Of a stretch of DNA of 20,820 nt, positions 20,389 to 20,820 are shown piece after piece. Positions within the stretch are counted from its first letter, which is position 1. The number at the start of each line of letters is the position of its first letter. The notes beneath the pieces are model-generated. The model worked only from the letters and a program-made list of their open reading frames with translations, was not told the DNA's origin and made no database searches. The stretch spans positions 1 to 20,820 of the forward strand of contig JBJEKW010000009.1 in NCBI GenBank assembly GCA_051878835.1, in the 5' to 3' direction. Both the position numbers and the translations under genes were made by a program. The DNA comes from Olsenella_K sp051878835 (GTDB taxonomy: Bacteria > Actinomycetota > Coriobacteriia > Coriobacteriales > Atopobiaceae).

Positions 20389-20820
20389 CTAGAGGGTGAG
20401 GAACAGGGCGAAGCCCAGGGTGGCAAAGGCGGCGGACACCAGCCAGAACCGCACGACCACCTTCTGCTCGGGCCAGCCCTTCTTTTCGAAGTGGTGATGG
20501 ATGGGCGCCATCAGGAACACGCGCCTGCCCGTGGCCTTGTAGTGTGCCACCTGGATGATGTCGGACACCGCCTCGGCGATGAACAGGCCGCCCATCACGA
20601 GTGACGTCGCCTCTGTCTTGGTCAGGATGGCCAGGGCGGCGAAGGCCGCGCCCAGCGCCAGGGAGCCCGTGTCGCCCATAAAGATGGCTGCCGGGTTGCA
20701 GTTGAACCACAGGAAGCCGCCGCAGGCGCCCACGATGGCGGCCGCAAAGACCGCCAGGCCGGGGTCGCCCACCGCCAGGCACACCGACACCATGGCCAGC
20801 ATGACGCCCAGCACGGTGCC
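20389..20820 (-). CDS. mraY: Phospho-N-acetylmuramoyl-pentapeptide transferase MraY (partial, 5' end off the window)
   Basis: Multi-pass membrane enzyme that moves phospho-MurNAc-pentapeptide from UDP to undecaprenyl phosphate, making lipid I. Only the last 143 residues are present. The catalytic stretch FNCNPAAIFMGDTGSLALG and the family HHHFEKKGWPE motif are both seen, as are hydrophobic segments at the start and end (FWLVSAAFATLGFALFLTL). The frame is open to the window edge; the GTG at 20814 is internal, not the start. Located directly before murD. Confidence 0.95.
   Translation of the reverse strand, partial: GTVLGVMLAMVSVCLAVGDPGLAVFAAAIVGACGGFLWFNCNPAAIFMGDTGSLALGAAFAALAILTKTEATSLVMGGLFIAEAVSDIIQVAHYKATGRRVFLMAPIHHHFEKKGWPEQKVVVRFWLVSAAFATLGFALFLTL

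Overview
The window is a high-GC bacterial chromosome segment, most likely from an actinobacterium of class Coriobacteriia (Olsenella/Atopobium-like). I infer this from gene content and family resemblance. The division cluster has SepF, YggT and DivIVA downstream of FtsZ and no FtsA, the genome has a PTS glucose-type IIA protein and an ECF vitamin-type transporter, and the RNase P RNA is of the ancestral A type. Almost everything reads from the minus strand. The exception is a two-gene plus-strand cassette at 4520-6893.

Layout from left to right. (1) 1-368: the 5' part of a PTS IIA(Glc)-like gene on the minus strand, cut by the window edge, with an extended -10 element and a dyad upstream. 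(2) 531-957: rnpB on the minus strand, with an extended -10 promoter and an intrinsic terminator. (3) 971-4176: a minus-strand ECF transporter operon in the order S component, EcfT, ATPase, ATPase, preceded by a long structured leader and a good sigma70-type promoter. (4) 4177-4519: a divergent control region with two clear GAAC-N4-GTTC LexA (SOS) boxes, one over each predicted transcription start, and a third weaker one. (5) 4520-6893: a plus-strand pair made of a radical SAM protein of the family annotated as putative DNA modification/repair, and its usual DUF4130-type partner. The radical SAM protein ends in QLSLF, a textbook beta sliding clamp-binding peptide.

(6) 7028-20820: a long minus-strand dcw (division and cell wall) cluster, transcribed right to left: mraY (partial), murD (interrupted by 100 Ns), ftsW, murG, murC, ftsQ, a ~690-nt non-coding stretch, then ftsZ, pgeF, yggS, sepF, proC, yggT and divIVA, with a strong terminator after divIVA. 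The first block makes and exports lipid II and builds the divisome. The second assembles the Z ring with SepF as the likely membrane anchor in place of FtsA, and DivIVA for polar or septal organisation. The 690-nt break before ftsZ, with hairpins at its ftsQ end and repeated motifs at its ftsZ end, suggests two separately controlled transcription units.

The strongest candidate for something new is the SOS-box-controlled radical SAM/DUF4130 pair with its clamp-binding tail and an unusual four-cysteine cluster in the partner. The same SOS control region may also govern the divergent ECF transporter. Other points of interest are the structured ecfS leader, the four-hairpin murC-ftsQ spacer with a built-in alternative pairing, and the extreme low-complexity tails of FtsQ and FtsW. 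No tRNA, CRISPR array, insertion sequence or prophage gene was seen.
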